Assembly: GCA_949519155.1 (NCBI GenBank)
Contig: CATIQU010000035.1
Span: 62,001 to 126,000 of the forward strand
Direction: 5' to 3'
Source: Polaribacter sp. SA4-10
GTDB taxonomy: Bacteria > Bacteroidota > Bacteroidia > Flavobacteriales > Flavobacteriaceae
Length of the DNA stretch: 64,000 nt
The translations under genes and the position numbers were made by a program. This document shows, piece by piece, positions 8,822 through 17,548 of the stretch (its first letter is position 1; the number at the start of each line of letters is the position of its first letter). A model generated the notes under the pieces. It saw nothing but the letters and a program-made list of their open reading frames with translations. It did no database searches and had not been told where the DNA came from.

Positions 8822-9937
8822 ATGAGTAAGAGAGCAAAAATTATTTTAGGAATTATCATTTTATTTTTTATGGCCGCATTAGTATGGTTCGGTATGAAAA
8901 ACAAAAGGAATATCATCCAATTTGAAACAGAATCACCTTTTAAAACTACTATTGTTAAAAAGACAGTAGCAACAGGTAAGGTAACCCCTTTAGAAGAAAT
9001 TGAAATCAAACCACAAATTACAGGTATTATTGATAAAATTTTATTGCTAGAAGGTGCCACCGTCAATAAAGGAGATTTAATAGCAACCGTAAGAGTAGTA
9101 CCAAATGAGCAATCTTTATTGAGTGCAAGAGGACGAGTAGACAACGCAAAATTGAGAATTAATAACTCAGAAATTTCATACAAAAGAAACAAGCAATTAT
9201 TTGACAAAGGAGTGATTGCGAGAGCTGCATATGAATCTGTAGAGCTTACTTTTAATCAAGCAAAACAAGATTTAAAAAATGCTGAAAACGATTATCAGAT
9301 CATCAACAAAGGATATTCTGGTTCTGGAGCCACTGCAAATACGAATATTATTGCACAAATGTCCGGTACTGTTTTAGAGATTCCAGTAAAAGAAGGAGAT
9401 CAAGTAATCCAATCCAATAATTTCAATGCAGGAACAACCATTGCATCAATTGCCGATATGGGCAAAATGATTTTTGAAGGAAAAGTTGATGAGTCTGAAG
9501 TAGGTAAGTTAATCAACGGAACGGATATTGAAGTATCTATTGGTGCTATTGAGGGAATTAAATTTCCAGCAAAATTAAATTTTATCGCTCCGAAAGGAAC
9601 TGAAGAAGGAGGTGCTGTTCAATTTAAAATTAAAGCTGATGTTACTTTAGATGATAAATATTTCATTAGAGCTGGATACAGTGCCAATGCTGATATTGTA
9701 TTAGAAAAAAGAGATAGCGTGCTATCGATTAAAGAAGCCTTGTTAAAGTTTGATAGAAAAACAGAGGAGCCTTATGTTGAAGTACAAACAGAAGAAGGTA
9801 AGTTTGAAAAAAGAACCTTGAAATTAGGAACTTCTGACGGTGTTAATATTGAAGTTTTAGAAGGTGTTACCCTAGAGGATAAAATCAAAATTTGGAATAA
9901 AGCAAAGAAATCGGACGCCAAAAATGAAGATGATTAA
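8822..9937 (+). CDS. HlyD/MacA-like periplasmic adaptor subunit
   Basis: 371 residues. A single N-terminal membrane helix (about 5-21) is followed by a lipoyl/barrel-sandwich half (VATGKVTPLEEIEIKPQITG), a coiled-coil hairpin (about 95-160), the second lipoyl half (AQMSGTVLEIPVKEGDQV) and beta-barrel domains. It should bridge the two permeases to an outer-membrane TolC-type channel; no such channel gene is in the window. Last gene of the operon, followed by a strong terminator. Confidence 0.9.
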   Translation: MSKRAKIILGIIILFFMAALVWFGMKNKRNIIQFETESPFKTTIVKKTVATGKVTPLEEIEIKPQITGIIDKILLLEGATVNKGDLIATVRVVPNEQSLLSARGRVDNAKLRINNSEISYKRNKQLFDKGVIARAAYESVELTFNQAKQDLKNAENDYQIINKGYSGSGATANTNIIAQMSGTVLEIPVKEGDQVIQSNNFNAGTTIASIADMGKMIFEGKVDESEVGKLINGTDIEVSIGAIEGIKFPAKLNFIAPKGTEEGGAVQFKIKADVTLDDKYFIRAGYSANADIVLEKRDSVLSIKEALLKFDRKTEEPYVEVQTEEGKFEKRTLKLGTSDGVNIEVLEGVTLEDKIKIWNKAKKSDAKNEDD

Positions 9938-9955
9938 TTAGCACTCTTATTTAAA

Positions 9956-9997
9956 GCATAAAAAAAGGAACTTATAATTGAGTTCCTTTTTTTATGC
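9956..9997. terminator. Bidirectional intrinsic terminator
   Basis: Perfect 17-bp inverted repeat (5' arm 9956-9972, 8-nt loop, 3' arm 9981-9997). The stem has a GGAACT core flanked by seven A on one side and seven T on the other, so it can end transcription in both directions. It separates the export operon from the convergent dehydrogenase gene. Confidence 0.9.
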
Positions 9998-10023
9998 TTA
10001 CTGGTTAATAAATTTGATGCTCT

Positions 10024-10911
10024 CTAGCGAAACATATTCGCCACTGTATCTGATTTTTTACCTGCACTATAATTATAAAAACCTTCTCCAGATTTTACGC
10101 CTAGCTTTCCAGCCATTACCATATTTACTAATAAGGGACAAGGGGCATATTTAGGGTTTTTAAAACCATCATGCATCACATTTAAAATTGACAAACAAAC
10201 ATCTAAGCCAATAAAATCTGCCAATTGTAAAGGCCCCATTGGGTGTGCCATTCCTAATTTCATGACTGTATCAATTTCTGCAACACCAGCAACACCATTA
10301 TATAAAGTTTCAATAGATTCGTTAATCATTGGCATTAAAATCCGATTGGCAACAAAACCGGGGTAATCATTTACTGCTACTGAAACCTTATTGATTTTGT
10401 TTGTTAAATCAGTAGTGAATTTCATTACTTCATCTGAAGTATTGTACCCTCTAATAATTTCAACCAATTTCATAATCGGAACCGGGTTCATAAAGTGCAT
10501 CCCTATTACTTTGTCGGGTCTGTTAGTAACCGCTGCAATTTGTGTAATAGAAATTGAAGATGTATTGGTTGCCAAAACGGTGTCTTCTGGACAAACTTCA
10601 TCTAGTTCTTTAAAAATTTTTTTCTTTAAAATTTCATTTTCAGTCGCTGCTTCAATAACCAAACTTGCATATTTAACTCCATCTTTGATAGATGTGAATG
10701 TGGTTATGTTTGCAAGTGTTTTTATTTTATCAGCTTCAGAAATTTTTTCTTTTGCAACCATTCGATCTAAATTCTTAGAAATTGTTGCAATTCCTTTATC
10801 TAGCGCAACTTGAGAAACATCTATTAGTTGGACATTATAATTAAACTGAGCAAAGGTGTGGGCGATACCATTCCCCATAGTTCCAGCTCCAATTACTGCT
10901 ATATTTTTCAT
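10024..10911 (-). CDS. 3-hydroxybutyryl-CoA dehydrogenase
   Basis: 295 residues, the length of stand-alone HBDH proteins. The NAD-binding motif is GAGTMGNGIAH (8-18). The catalytic region includes TNTSSISI (115-122) and HFMNPVPIMKLVE with His139, followed by NDYPGFVANRIL. It oxidises (S)-3-hydroxyacyl-CoA to 3-ketoacyl-CoA in beta-oxidation or butanoate metabolism. The upstream Gfo/Idh/MocA gene lies 65 bp away on the same strand, so the two may share a transcript. Confidence 0.93.
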   Translation of the reverse strand: MKNIAVIGAGTMGNGIAHTFAQFNYNVQLIDVSQVALDKGIATISKNLDRMVAKEKISEADKIKTLANITTFTSIKDGVKYASLVIEAATENEILKKKIFKELDEVCPEDTVLATNTSSISITQIAAVTNRPDKVIGMHFMNPVPIMKLVEIIRGYNTSDEVMKFTTDLTNKINKVSVAVNDYPGFVANRILMPMINESIETLYNGVAGVAEIDTVMKLGMAHPMGPLQLADFIGLDVCLSILNVMHDGFKNPKYAPCPLLVNMVMAGKLGVKSGEGFYNYSAGKKSDTVANMFR

Positions 10912-10976
10912 GTACTATTATTTAAGTTTTATTATTAAAAGCATAATGGTGTTTGCAAAATGATTGATATTTTTTG

Positions 10977-11936
10977 TTAGAAACAATCAATAATTTGTTG
11001 GGCAACTCTTAGTGCTTCTGTTCCTTGGTATAATGATACAATAGGAGTTGTATCTTTCTGAATTGAATCTGCAAAAGATTCCAATTCATCTAAGATGGCA
11101 TTATTTCCTTCAACTTCTGGGTTGTCAAAATAAATTTGTTTCTTAACGCCTTCCGCATTTTGCAAAATCATGGCAAAATCATCTGGGTTTTCGGGTACAT
11201 CTTTCATTCGAACAACTTCAGCTACTTTCTCTAAAAAATCTACGGAGATGTAGGCATCCTTTTGAAAAAACCTTGATTTTCGCATGTTTTTCATTGAAAT
11301 TCTACTTGCCGTTAAATTGGCAACACAACCATTTTCAAATTCTATCCTTGCATTTGCAATATCTGGAGTCTCAGAAATTACTGAGATTCCACTACCATGT
11401 ACATTTTTTACTTTTGAATGAACCACTGATAAAATAATATCAATATCGTGAATCATTAAATCCAACACAACAGGCACATCTGTTCCTCTTGGATTAAATT
11501 CTGCCAATCGATGGGTTTCTATAAACATCGGATTGTTGATCTTTCCGTTCACAGCTGTAAATGCTGGATTGAAACGCTCTACATGACCAACTTGACCTTT
11601 TACTTGGTGTTTGTCTGCCAATGCGCTAATCGTTTCTGCTTCTAATACTGTTTTCGTAATTGGTTTTTCAATAAAAACATGACACCCGTTTTCAATTGCT
11701 TTTTTTGCACAATCAAAGTGAGAAAGTGTTGGCGTAACAATATCAACAACATCCGAAGCAGCAATCAAATCATCAATAGAATCAAATAATTTATACCCAA
11801 ATTCTTTGGCAACTTTTAATGCATTTTCAGTGAATGGATCGTAAAACCCAACCAATTCATATTTTTTAGATTGTTGTAATAAACGTAAGTGAATTTTTCC
11901 AAGATGTCCAGCACCTAAAACTCCAGCTTTTAGCAT
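10977..11936 (-). CDS. Gfo/Idh/MocA family NAD(P)-dependent oxidoreductase
   Basis: 319 residues. Rossmann motif GAGHLGKIH (8-16) and the family signature EKPIT (90-94) are present, with VLDLMIHDIDIIL near 158-170 in the C-terminal domain. The family oxidises or reduces sugars, inositols and similar compounds. The gene is isolated from sugar-pathway genes here, so no substrate is proposed. Confidence 0.9.
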   Translation of the reverse strand: MLKAGVLGAGHLGKIHLRLLQQSKKYELVGFYDPFTENALKVAKEFGYKLFDSIDDLIAASDVVDIVTPTLSHFDCAKKAIENGCHVFIEKPITKTVLEAETISALADKHQVKGQVGHVERFNPAFTAVNGKINNPMFIETHRLAEFNPRGTDVPVVLDLMIHDIDIILSVVHSKVKNVHGSGISVISETPDIANARIEFENGCVANLTASRISMKNMRKSRFFQKDAYISVDFLEKVAEVVRMKDVPENPDDFAMILQNAEGVKKQIYFDNPEVEGNNAILDELESFADSIQKDTTPIVSLYQGTEALRVAQQIIDCF

Positions 11937-12065
11937 AAATGTGTTTTATGTCATTACGGACGTACATGAAATAATCTCTTAATAAAGAGATTGTTGCTCA
12001 TTCTAGCCATAATGATGTGGTTAATTTTGTATTTAACCTTCAAATAAAAAAGGAAAATTACACCA

Positions 12066-12073
12066 ACAAATAT
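12066..12073 (-). promoter_or_regulatory. Candidate -7 box (TATATTTG) for the Gfo/Idh/MocA gene
   Basis: Minus strand TATATTTG fits TAnnTTTG and lies about 130 bp before the start codon. No clear -33 was found. Confidence 0.3.
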
Positions 12074-12136
12074 ACAATTTTATAAGATTGTATTTAGATT
12101 TATTACTACTTTTAAGGTCTTACAAAGGAATCAAAT

Positions 12137-12778
12137 TTGAGAGATACATCAAAACATCAAGGACTTAGAAATCAATTAGCTACAGTACTACAAGCGAAAG
12201 GAATTACCGACAGAAAAGTATTGAATGCTATCCGTCAAATTCCACGTCATCTGTTTATTGATAGTAGTTTTGAAGATCATGCCTACAAAGACAAAGCATT
12301 TCCAATTGCAGCAAAGCAAACCATTTCTCAGCCCTATACAGTTGCTTTTCAGTCGCAAACTTTAGCAATACAACCTAATGACAAAGTATTAGAAATTGGA
12401 ACTGGATCAGGATATCAAACGGCTGTTTTGTTGGAATTAAAAGCAATGGTATTCTCTATTGAAAGACAACAGGAATTGTTTAAAAAGACGTCCTTATTTC
12501 TTCCGAAATTAGGCTATATACCTAAGAAATTTATTTTTGGAGATGGTTATAAAGGGCTTCCAGATCAAGCGCCTTTTGATAAGATTATTGTAACAGCTGG
12601 TGCTCCTTTTGTACCAAAACCTTTAATGGCACAGTTAAAAATAGGAGGGATTCTTCTCATTCCTGTTGGGGATACCACTCAAATAATGACCTTATTTATT
12701 CGAAAATCTGCGAAAGAATTTGAAAAACAAGAATTAGGCGATTTTGCTTTTGTACCCATGTTAGAAGAAAAGAATTAA
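12137..12778 (+). CDS. pcm: Protein-L-isoaspartate O-methyltransferase
   Basis: 213 residues with a TTG start; no ATG offers a sensible alternative. The conserved AKQTISQPYTVA (59-70) and the SAM-binding motif LEIGTGSGYQT (85-95) are clear, as is GDGYKGLPDQAPFDKIIVTAGAP further on. The enzyme methylates isoaspartyl residues to start repair of aged proteins in the cytoplasm. It stands alone on this strand and converges on the DUF2147 gene across a tandem-repeat region. Confidence 0.93.
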   Translation: MRDTSKHQGLRNQLATVLQAKGITDRKVLNAIRQIPRHLFIDSSFEDHAYKDKAFPIAAKQTISQPYTVAFQSQTLAIQPNDKVLEIGTGSGYQTAVLLELKAMVFSIERQQELFKKTSLFLPKLGYIPKKFIFGDGYKGLPDQAPFDKIIVTAGAPFVPKPLMAQLKIGGILLIPVGDTTQIMTLFIRKSAKEFEKQELGDFAFVPMLEEKN

Positions 12779-12879
12779 TTTTTTTAAGCTGGTAATACCG
12801 AAAGTTTATAAGGGGGCGAAATAAAAAAAGCATTCATCATAACCATCATTAGACTGAATGTACTATTTTTTTTAGTTTT

Positions 12880-12935
12880 GCTAATTGCTAATTGCTAATT
12901 GCTAATTGCTAATTGCTAATTGCTAACTGCTAACT
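12880..12935. repeat. Heptamer tandem array, 8 copies of GCTAA(T/C)T
   Basis: Six exact copies of GCTAATT followed by two of GCTAACT fill 56 bp without interruption. The array ends 3 bp before the stop codon of the convergent DUF2147 gene. The 7-bp unit lies outside coding sequence, so copy-number change would not alter a protein. Confidence 0.95.
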
Positions 12936-12938
12936 GAA

Positions 12939-13364
12939 TCACTCCGCTCTTTCCCAATAGGCTGTTTTTCCAAAAAGTGAAATCCCAATATAGCCTCTTA
13001 TTTTTAGCTTATTCGGCTTTTCAAGCAAAATATAATATTTATAAACATTTCCATTTCTTGGGTCTAATATAGTACCTCCAGACCATTCCTTGCCGTCTTT
13101 TTCCAAACCGTCCAAAATATTCATGCCTAAAATTTTCTGCCCTTTATTACTTCCTTCACAAAGTTCGCAAATAACATCTTGCCTTTTTGGGTCCATCACT
13201 TTTACCACTCTGGCATAAGCTTTACTGTTTTCTTTATAGATTTCGATTACAGAATCAATTTCACCAGTATCCTCGTTTTTAGAATTCCATTTCCCAAAAA
13301 TGGTTTGTGCACTTAAGGTAATAGAGAACGCAACGAATATAAATGTAAAAAGTGTTTTTTTCAT
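12939..13364 (-). CDS. DUF2147 domain-containing secreted protein
   Basis: 141 residues from the ATG at 13364, which gives a clean signal peptide (MKKTLFTFIFVAFSITLSAQ). Further-upstream codons run into the preceding KdsC gene and are unlikely. The mature part opens with GKWNSKNEDTGEIDSVIEIY and ends with GKTAYWERAE, both typical of DUF2147, a small periplasmic lipocalin-like family of unknown role. A Cys pair (CELC) sits mid-protein. It follows the KdsC gene by 16 bp and should be in its operon. Confidence 0.82.
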   Translation of the reverse strand: MKKTLFTFIFVAFSITLSAQTIFGKWNSKNEDTGEIDSVIEIYKENSKAYARVVKVMDPKRQDVICELCEGSNKGQKILGMNILDGLEKDGKEWSGGTILDPRNGNVYKYYILLEKPNKLKIRGYIGISLFGKTAYWERAE

Positions 13365-13380
13365 AGATAAAGGCGTCATT

Positions 13381-13905
13381 TTATAGTGTTGCATCAAAAT
13401 TACTATTCCACTTTTCTTGCACACGCATTACTTGTTCAATCACATCGCGTACACAACCTTCGCCACCTTTTTTATTAGAAATGTATTTGGCAACACCTTT
13501 AATTTCAGGAACGGCATCATTGGGACAAGTCGGTAATCCTACGATACTCATTACAGGGAAATCGGGTACGTCATCTCCCATGTAGAGTACGTTTTCGGGA
13601 TGTAAATTATATTTTTTTACCAATTCTTTATATTGCTCAATTTTGTTATGAGCACCTAAATAAATGTCTTCAATTCCTAAAGTTTTTAAACGATTTCGAA
13701 CACCTTCATTGATTCCTCCAGAAATAATACAGACGCGATAGCCATTATTTAAAGCTGTTTTCATAGCATAGCCATCTTTAACATTCATATGTCTTACCAA
13801 TTCGCCATCTGGCATAATTGTTAGCATTCCGTTTGTAAGTACACCATCAACATCAAAAATAAATGTCGTAATTTTTGGCAATATCTGTTTGAAACTAATT
13901 TCCAT
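13381..13905 (-). CDS. kdsC: KdsC-like HAD phosphatase (3-deoxy-D-manno-octulosonate 8-phosphate phosphatase)
   Basis: 174 residues, the normal size of the cap-less KdsC phosphatases. HAD motif I is IFDVDGVLTNG (16-26; Asp18, Asp20), motif II is IISGG and motif III/IV is YMGDDVPDFPVM. It removes phosphate from Kdo-8-phosphate on the way to lipopolysaccharide. A KdsD-type isomerase for the first step of the same pathway lies at 43.6-44.5 kb. Its start overlaps the end of the DUF2520 gene by 11 bp. Confidence 0.88.
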   Translation of the reverse strand: MEISFKQILPKITTFIFDVDGVLTNGMLTIMPDGELVRHMNVKDGYAMKTALNNGYRVCIISGGINEGVRNRLKTLGIEDIYLGAHNKIEQYKELVKKYNLHPENVLYMGDDVPDFPVMSIVGLPTCPNDAVPEIKGVAKYISNKKGGEGCVRDVIEQVMRVQEKWNSNFDATL

Positions 13906-14590
13906 TTTGTATCGATTTTGTAATTGTAGTATAGATTTCTTGTTGTTGCTCGTTCAACAATGCTAAATGTTCTTTTATTGTTCTTTGATCTTTTCTAATC
14001 GCAGGACCCGTTTGAGCTGCAGCTGGTGACAGTGTTTCAATTTTGGCAGCTGTTTCTTTTATCAATGGTTCTAAAATAGCAAATGAAACATTGTTTTCTG
14101 CACAAATATCACTTCCTGTTTTATACATATGATTGGTGAAGTTATTGACAAAGACTGCTGCAATATGCAATGCTTTTCGTTGTTTTGAATTGATCCCATA
14201 TACTTTTTTCCCAATTAAATTGGCCAATAATTCTAGTAGGATATAATCCTTTTCATTTTCAGTCTCCAAACAAAAGGGAACTTCAGAAAAATCGATGGCT
14301 TTATTTTTAGAAAATGTTTGTAGCATATAGAAAACACCTTTCCTGCTTTTGTTATTTAAAGATACCATTGCAACACTTCCAGAAGTATGAACGACAAAAG
14401 AATTATGTATTTTTGATGAAACTTCAGCGATGGCGTCGTCAGAAACGGCAATAATTGTAACGTCGGCGTTTGGGGTGACTGTTAAATTTCTTGATTTTAT
14501 CTTTGTAACAACGACGGCATCGACTTTTGAAAAAGCCTTGTATAAATGTGAAGCCACATTTCCGTCACCAATTATTAATATAGAGATCAT
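13895..14590 (-). CDS. Rossmann-like and DUF2520 domain protein
   Basis: 231 residues from the ATG at 14590 (MISILIIGDGNVASHLYKAF), which places the glycine-rich nucleotide-binding loop right at the N-terminus as expected. The C-terminal half (about 115-225) is the DUF2520 helical domain, including the conserved HIAAVFVNNFTNHMY and GPAIRKD. It resembles dinucleotide-dependent reductases such as ProC in layout; the substrate is unknown. First gene of an operon with kdsC and the DUF2147 gene. Confidence 0.85.
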   Translation of the reverse strand: MISILIIGDGNVASHLYKAFSKVDAVVVTKIKSRNLTVTPNADVTIIAVSDDAIAEVSSKIHNSFVVHTSGSVAMVSLNNKSRKGVFYMLQTFSKNKAIDFSEVPFCLETENEKDYILLELLANLIGKKVYGINSKQRKALHIAAVFVNNFTNHMYKTGSDICAENNVSFAILEPLIKETAAKIETLSPAAAQTGPAIRKDQRTIKEHLALLNEQQQEIYTTITKSIQNGN

Positions 14591-14665
14591 TGCAGCGAAG
14601 ATATTCAAATTATATAGAAATTTAGATTCGAATTTCTTAAATTCGCCTTATAATTTTAAATATCA

Positions 14666-15823
14666 ATGGCGAATAAAAACGATTTTGGGATCAACACCCA
14701 ATGTGTACACGTTGGCGAAGTAGAAGACAAGCAGTTTAAAGGTGCAGTTTCGCCTATTTACATGGCCACTTCCTATGCTTTTGATGGGGTAGATGTCAAA
14801 CGTTATCCACGATACTTTAATACGCCAAATCAAGAAATGCTTTGCAAGAAGATAGCAGCTTTAGAAAATGCTGAAGCAGGATTAATTTTTGGATCTGGAA
14901 TGGCCGCAATTAGTACGGCATTATTTGCTTTTCTTAAAGCTGGGGATCACATCATTATTCAGCAAGTAATTTATGGTGGCACCTATCATTTAATCGTTTC
15001 CGAATTTGAAAAGTATGGTATTGAATACTCTTTTACAGATTCAGATCATGTAGCCGATTTTATTCCACTCATTAAAAAGAATACGAAGGTTTTGTATATT
15101 GAAACTCCTTCAAATCCATTATTGGGGATTACGGATATAAAAGCAATTGGTTTTTTAGCTAAAGAACGAAACATCATTACGATGATTGACAATACATTTG
15201 CATCACCAATAAATCAAACGCCTGCTGATTTTGGGATTGATATTATTTTACATTCTGCAACAAAATATATGGGCGGGCATTCCGATATCTCTGCGGGTGC
15301 AATTGCTGCCAGTCAGGCACATATAGATCTTATTTGGAATACGGCCATCAATTTTGGTGGAAATTTAAGTGATCAGACAGTTTGGTTGTTAGAAAGAAGT
15401 TTGAAAACACTAAACATTCGAGTGAAAGAACAAACTAAGAATGCGCTCGTAATGGCAGCCTATTTAGAAGAAAACCCAAATATTGAACGTGTGTATTATC
15501 CAGGATTAAAGAGTCATCCACAACACGAATTGGCAAAATCTCAAATGCACGGTTTTGGTGCCATGCTGTCATTTGAGTTAAAAGAAGGCTTAGATTCAAT
15601 GGACTTTCAGAACAATTTACAATTGATAAAACCTTCGCTCAGTTTGGCAGGTTTAGAGAGTACTACGGTAAGTCCTGCACAAACAACACATGCACTACTT
15701 ACTGACGAAGAACGTTTGGCTAGAGGCATAACAGCAGGATTAATTCGTTTTTCGGTAGGAATAGAAGAAACGAAGGACTTAATTGTAGATATTGAACAAG
15801 CAATCGAAAAAACAAAAAAATGA
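14666..15823 (+). CDS. Trans-sulfuration family PLP enzyme (cystathionine gamma-synthase / methionine gamma-lyase type)
   Basis: 385 residues. The PLP-binding lysine is in HSATKYMGGHSDISAG (Lys200). GSGMAAISTAL and YIETPSNPLLGITDI are the other cofactor-contact regions. Members make cystathionine or cleave Met/cystathionine; sequence alone does not separate these activities. Its stop overlaps the bshB1 start (ATGA), which ties it by operon to low-molecular-weight thiol synthesis and suggests a cysteine-supply role. Confidence 0.9.
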   Translation: MANKNDFGINTQCVHVGEVEDKQFKGAVSPIYMATSYAFDGVDVKRYPRYFNTPNQEMLCKKIAALENAEAGLIFGSGMAAISTALFAFLKAGDHIIIQQVIYGGTYHLIVSEFEKYGIEYSFTDSDHVADFIPLIKKNTKVLYIETPSNPLLGITDIKAIGFLAKERNIITMIDNTFASPINQTPADFGIDIILHSATKYMGGHSDISAGAIAASQAHIDLIWNTAINFGGNLSDQTVWLLERSLKTLNIRVKEQTKNALVMAAYLEENPNIERVYYPGLKSHPQHELAKSQMHGFGAMLSFELKEGLDSMDFQNNLQLIKPSLSLAGLESTTVSPAQTTHALLTDEERLARGITAGLIRFSVGIEETKDLIVDIEQAIEKTKK

Positions 15824-16536
15824 AGTTAGACATATTAGCTTTTGGTGCGCATCCAGATGATGTAGAATTGAGTTGTGGTGCTACAATTGCCAAAGAAATT
15901 TCTTTAGGTAAAAGTGTCGGAATTATCGATTTAACACGTGGTGAATTAGGTACTCGAGGTTCTGCAGAATTGAGGGATCATGAAGCCAAAAAGGCTGCAA
16001 ATATCCTTGGAGTTTCTGTGCGAGAGAATTTAAATTTCGCAGATGGATTTTTTTTAAATGATAAAAAACACCAGTTAGAAGTCATTAAAATGATTCGTAA
16101 ATACCAACCAGACACTATATTATGCAATGCGGTAGATGACCGACACATCGATCATCCTAAAGGGAGTCACTTAGTTTCTGATGCATGTTTTCTAAGTGGA
16201 CTGATGAAAATAGAAACTGAAATCGCAGGAATTCAGCAAGAAAAATGGCGGCCAAAACAGGTGTATCATTATATACAATGGAAAAATATTGAACCTGATT
16301 TTGTTGTTGATGTAAGCGGTTTTCTAAGTGTTAAAACGAAAGCTGTCTTAGCATATTCGTCACAGTTTTTTGATCTAAATAGTAAGGAGCCAGAGACGCC
16401 AATTACTAGTAAAAATTTTATAGATAGTATTCATTACAGAGCAAAGGATTTAGGGCGCTTAATTGGTGTTGAAGCCGCAGAAGGCTTCACTACAGAACGT
16501 TACGTTGCAGTTGAAAATTTAAGTAAATTAATTTAA
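15820..16536 (+). CDS. bshB1: Bacillithiol biosynthesis deacetylase BshB1
   Basis: 238 residues. The zinc-binding motif AHPDDVE (9-15) and the second metal/catalytic site DDRHIDHPKGSHL (near 106-118) are typical of LmbE-like deacetylases. The length and tail (GVEAAEGFTTERYVAVENL) match BshB1. It deacetylates GlcNAc-malate to GlcN-malate, the second step of bacillithiol synthesis. It is translationally coupled (4-bp overlap) to the trans-sulfuration enzyme. Confidence 0.92.
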   Translation: MKLDILAFGAHPDDVELSCGATIAKEISLGKSVGIIDLTRGELGTRGSAELRDHEAKKAANILGVSVRENLNFADGFFLNDKKHQLEVIKMIRKYQPDTILCNAVDDRHIDHPKGSHLVSDACFLSGLMKIETEIAGIQQEKWRPKQVYHYIQWKNIEPDFVVDVSGFLSVKTKAVLAYSSQFFDLNSKEPETPITSKNFIDSIHYRAKDLGRLIGVEAAEGFTTERYVAVENLSKLI

Positions 16537-16567
16537 ATTTTTCTTTCGTTACAACAGAAAAAACGAT

Positions 16568-16575
16568 TATATTTG
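16568..16575 (+). promoter_or_regulatory. -7 box (TATATTTG) for tRNA-His
   Basis: Exact TAnnTTTG match 16 bp before the tRNA. No convincing TTG was found at -33. The spacing is right for a transcript starting a few bases before the mature 5' end. Confidence 0.55.
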
Positions 16576-16590
16576 CACCCGAAATTACAT

Positions 16591-16665
16591 GGTGGTTGTA
16601 GCTCAGTTGGTTAGAGTATCGGTTTGTGGTACCGAGGGTCGCGGGTTCGAATCCCGTCTTCCACC
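16591..16665 (+). tRNA. tRNA-His (anticodon GTG)
   Basis: Full cloverleaf: D arm GCTC/GAGT, anticodon stem TCGGT/ACCGA with loop TTGTGGT, T arm GCGGG/CCCGT around TTCGAAT. The extra 5' G (position -1, at 16591) faces discriminator C73, the histidine identity signature. CCA is not encoded. The acceptor stem has two adjacent T-T oppositions (5:68 and 6:67), an oddity discussed in the findings. Confidence 0.95.
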
Positions 16666-16671
16666 CAAAAT

Positions 16672-16703
16672 AAAATCCTTCTCATTATGAGAAGGATTTT
16701 TTT
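16672..16703 (+). terminator. Intrinsic terminator after tRNA-His
   Basis: Perfect 14-bp inverted repeat (AAAATCCTTCTCAT and its complement) with a minimal loop, followed by a run of T. It lies 7 bp after the tRNA. Confidence 0.88.
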
Positions 16704-16798
16704 GTTATACTCGTTTTAATACTTTTTAAAAACGGGTTAAAAAAAAAAGAGTTTAAAATCTCTTATTGAACAATATATTCCTTTTTTCTGCGAAACGT

Positions 16799-17548
16799 TT
16801 AAAAAGAATTCAAAATGCTTAGCACTTCATTTCGTTTTCTAACAGAAACTGGCACATTTGAACTGTCTTTCAGTAAGAGATAGCCGCCATCAGATTTTAT
16901 AAATTCTTTAATGTATTTCATGTTGACCAAGTGACTTTGGTGCACTCGTATAAAATCGACTTCTTTTAAGAGGTCTGCATAGTATTTCAATGTTTTAGAA
17001 ACCAAAATTTTAGTGCCATTTATAAAATGAAAAGTGGTGTAATTATTATCGGATTTACATCGAATAATGTCTTCAATATTTACAACAACAATTTTTTCTG
17101 CTGTATGGAGTGAAATTTTTTCTGGTTTGTTGCTTGGTTGCATTACGGTTTGCTGCAAAACACTTAACTGATGATTGTCGGGTTGTATTTGGTGCTGTGC
17201 CTTCTCTAAAGCGTTGGCTAAGTCTTCCTCTGTGTAGGGTTTCAAAATATAGTCTATGGCTGCAAACTTAAAAGCTTTAATTGCATAGGCGTCACTTGCA
17301 GTCACAAAAATAATTTTTGAAGATAAATTGGGAAAAATCTCTAAGACATCAAAACCCGTCCCATCACCCAGCATAATGTCTAAAAAAAGAATATCAGGTT
17401 GTTTTTTTTGCAATAATTTCGCCGCTGATACCACACTAATTGCGGTTCCAATAATTGCTATTTCTGTATGATTTTCAGCAATGTCATTGGCCAACATTTC
17501 TAATGCATTTGGCATGTCATCTACTAAAATTGCAGTTAATTTTTTCAT
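16799..17548 (-). CDS. LytTR-type response regulator
   Basis: 249 residues. The receiver domain (1-120) has the acidic pair VDD (9-11), phospho-acceptor Asp57 in DILFLDIMLGDG, and Lys in ILKPYTEED. The C-terminal LytTR DNA-binding domain spans about 142-247, with FIRVHQSHLVNMKYIKEF as its core. It directly follows the sensor kinase stop with no gap, so the two form a two-component pair. LytTR proteins bind paired direct repeats, and such a pair occurs upstream of the lipoprotein gene in this locus. Confidence 0.93.
   Translation of the reverse strand: MKKLTAILVDDMPNALEMLANDIAENHTEIAIIGTAISVVSAAKLLQKKQPDILFLDIMLGDGTGFDVLEIFPNLSSKIIFVTASDAYAIKAFKFAAIDYILKPYTEEDLANALEKAQHQIQPDNHQLSVLQQTVMQPSNKPEKISLHTAEKIVVVNIEDIIRCKSDNNYTTFHFINGTKILVSKTLKYYADLLKEVDFIRVHQSHLVNMKYIKEFIKSDGGYLLLKDSSNVPVSVRKRNEVLSILNSF

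Noticed and set aside
12880-12935. Possible CRISPR array
   Set aside because: Units are contiguous 7-mers without spacers and there are no cas genes.
14591-14665. SAM or other sulfur-related riboswitch before the trans-sulfuration gene
   Set aside because: Only 75 bp separate the divergent genes and no conserved riboswitch stems are visible.
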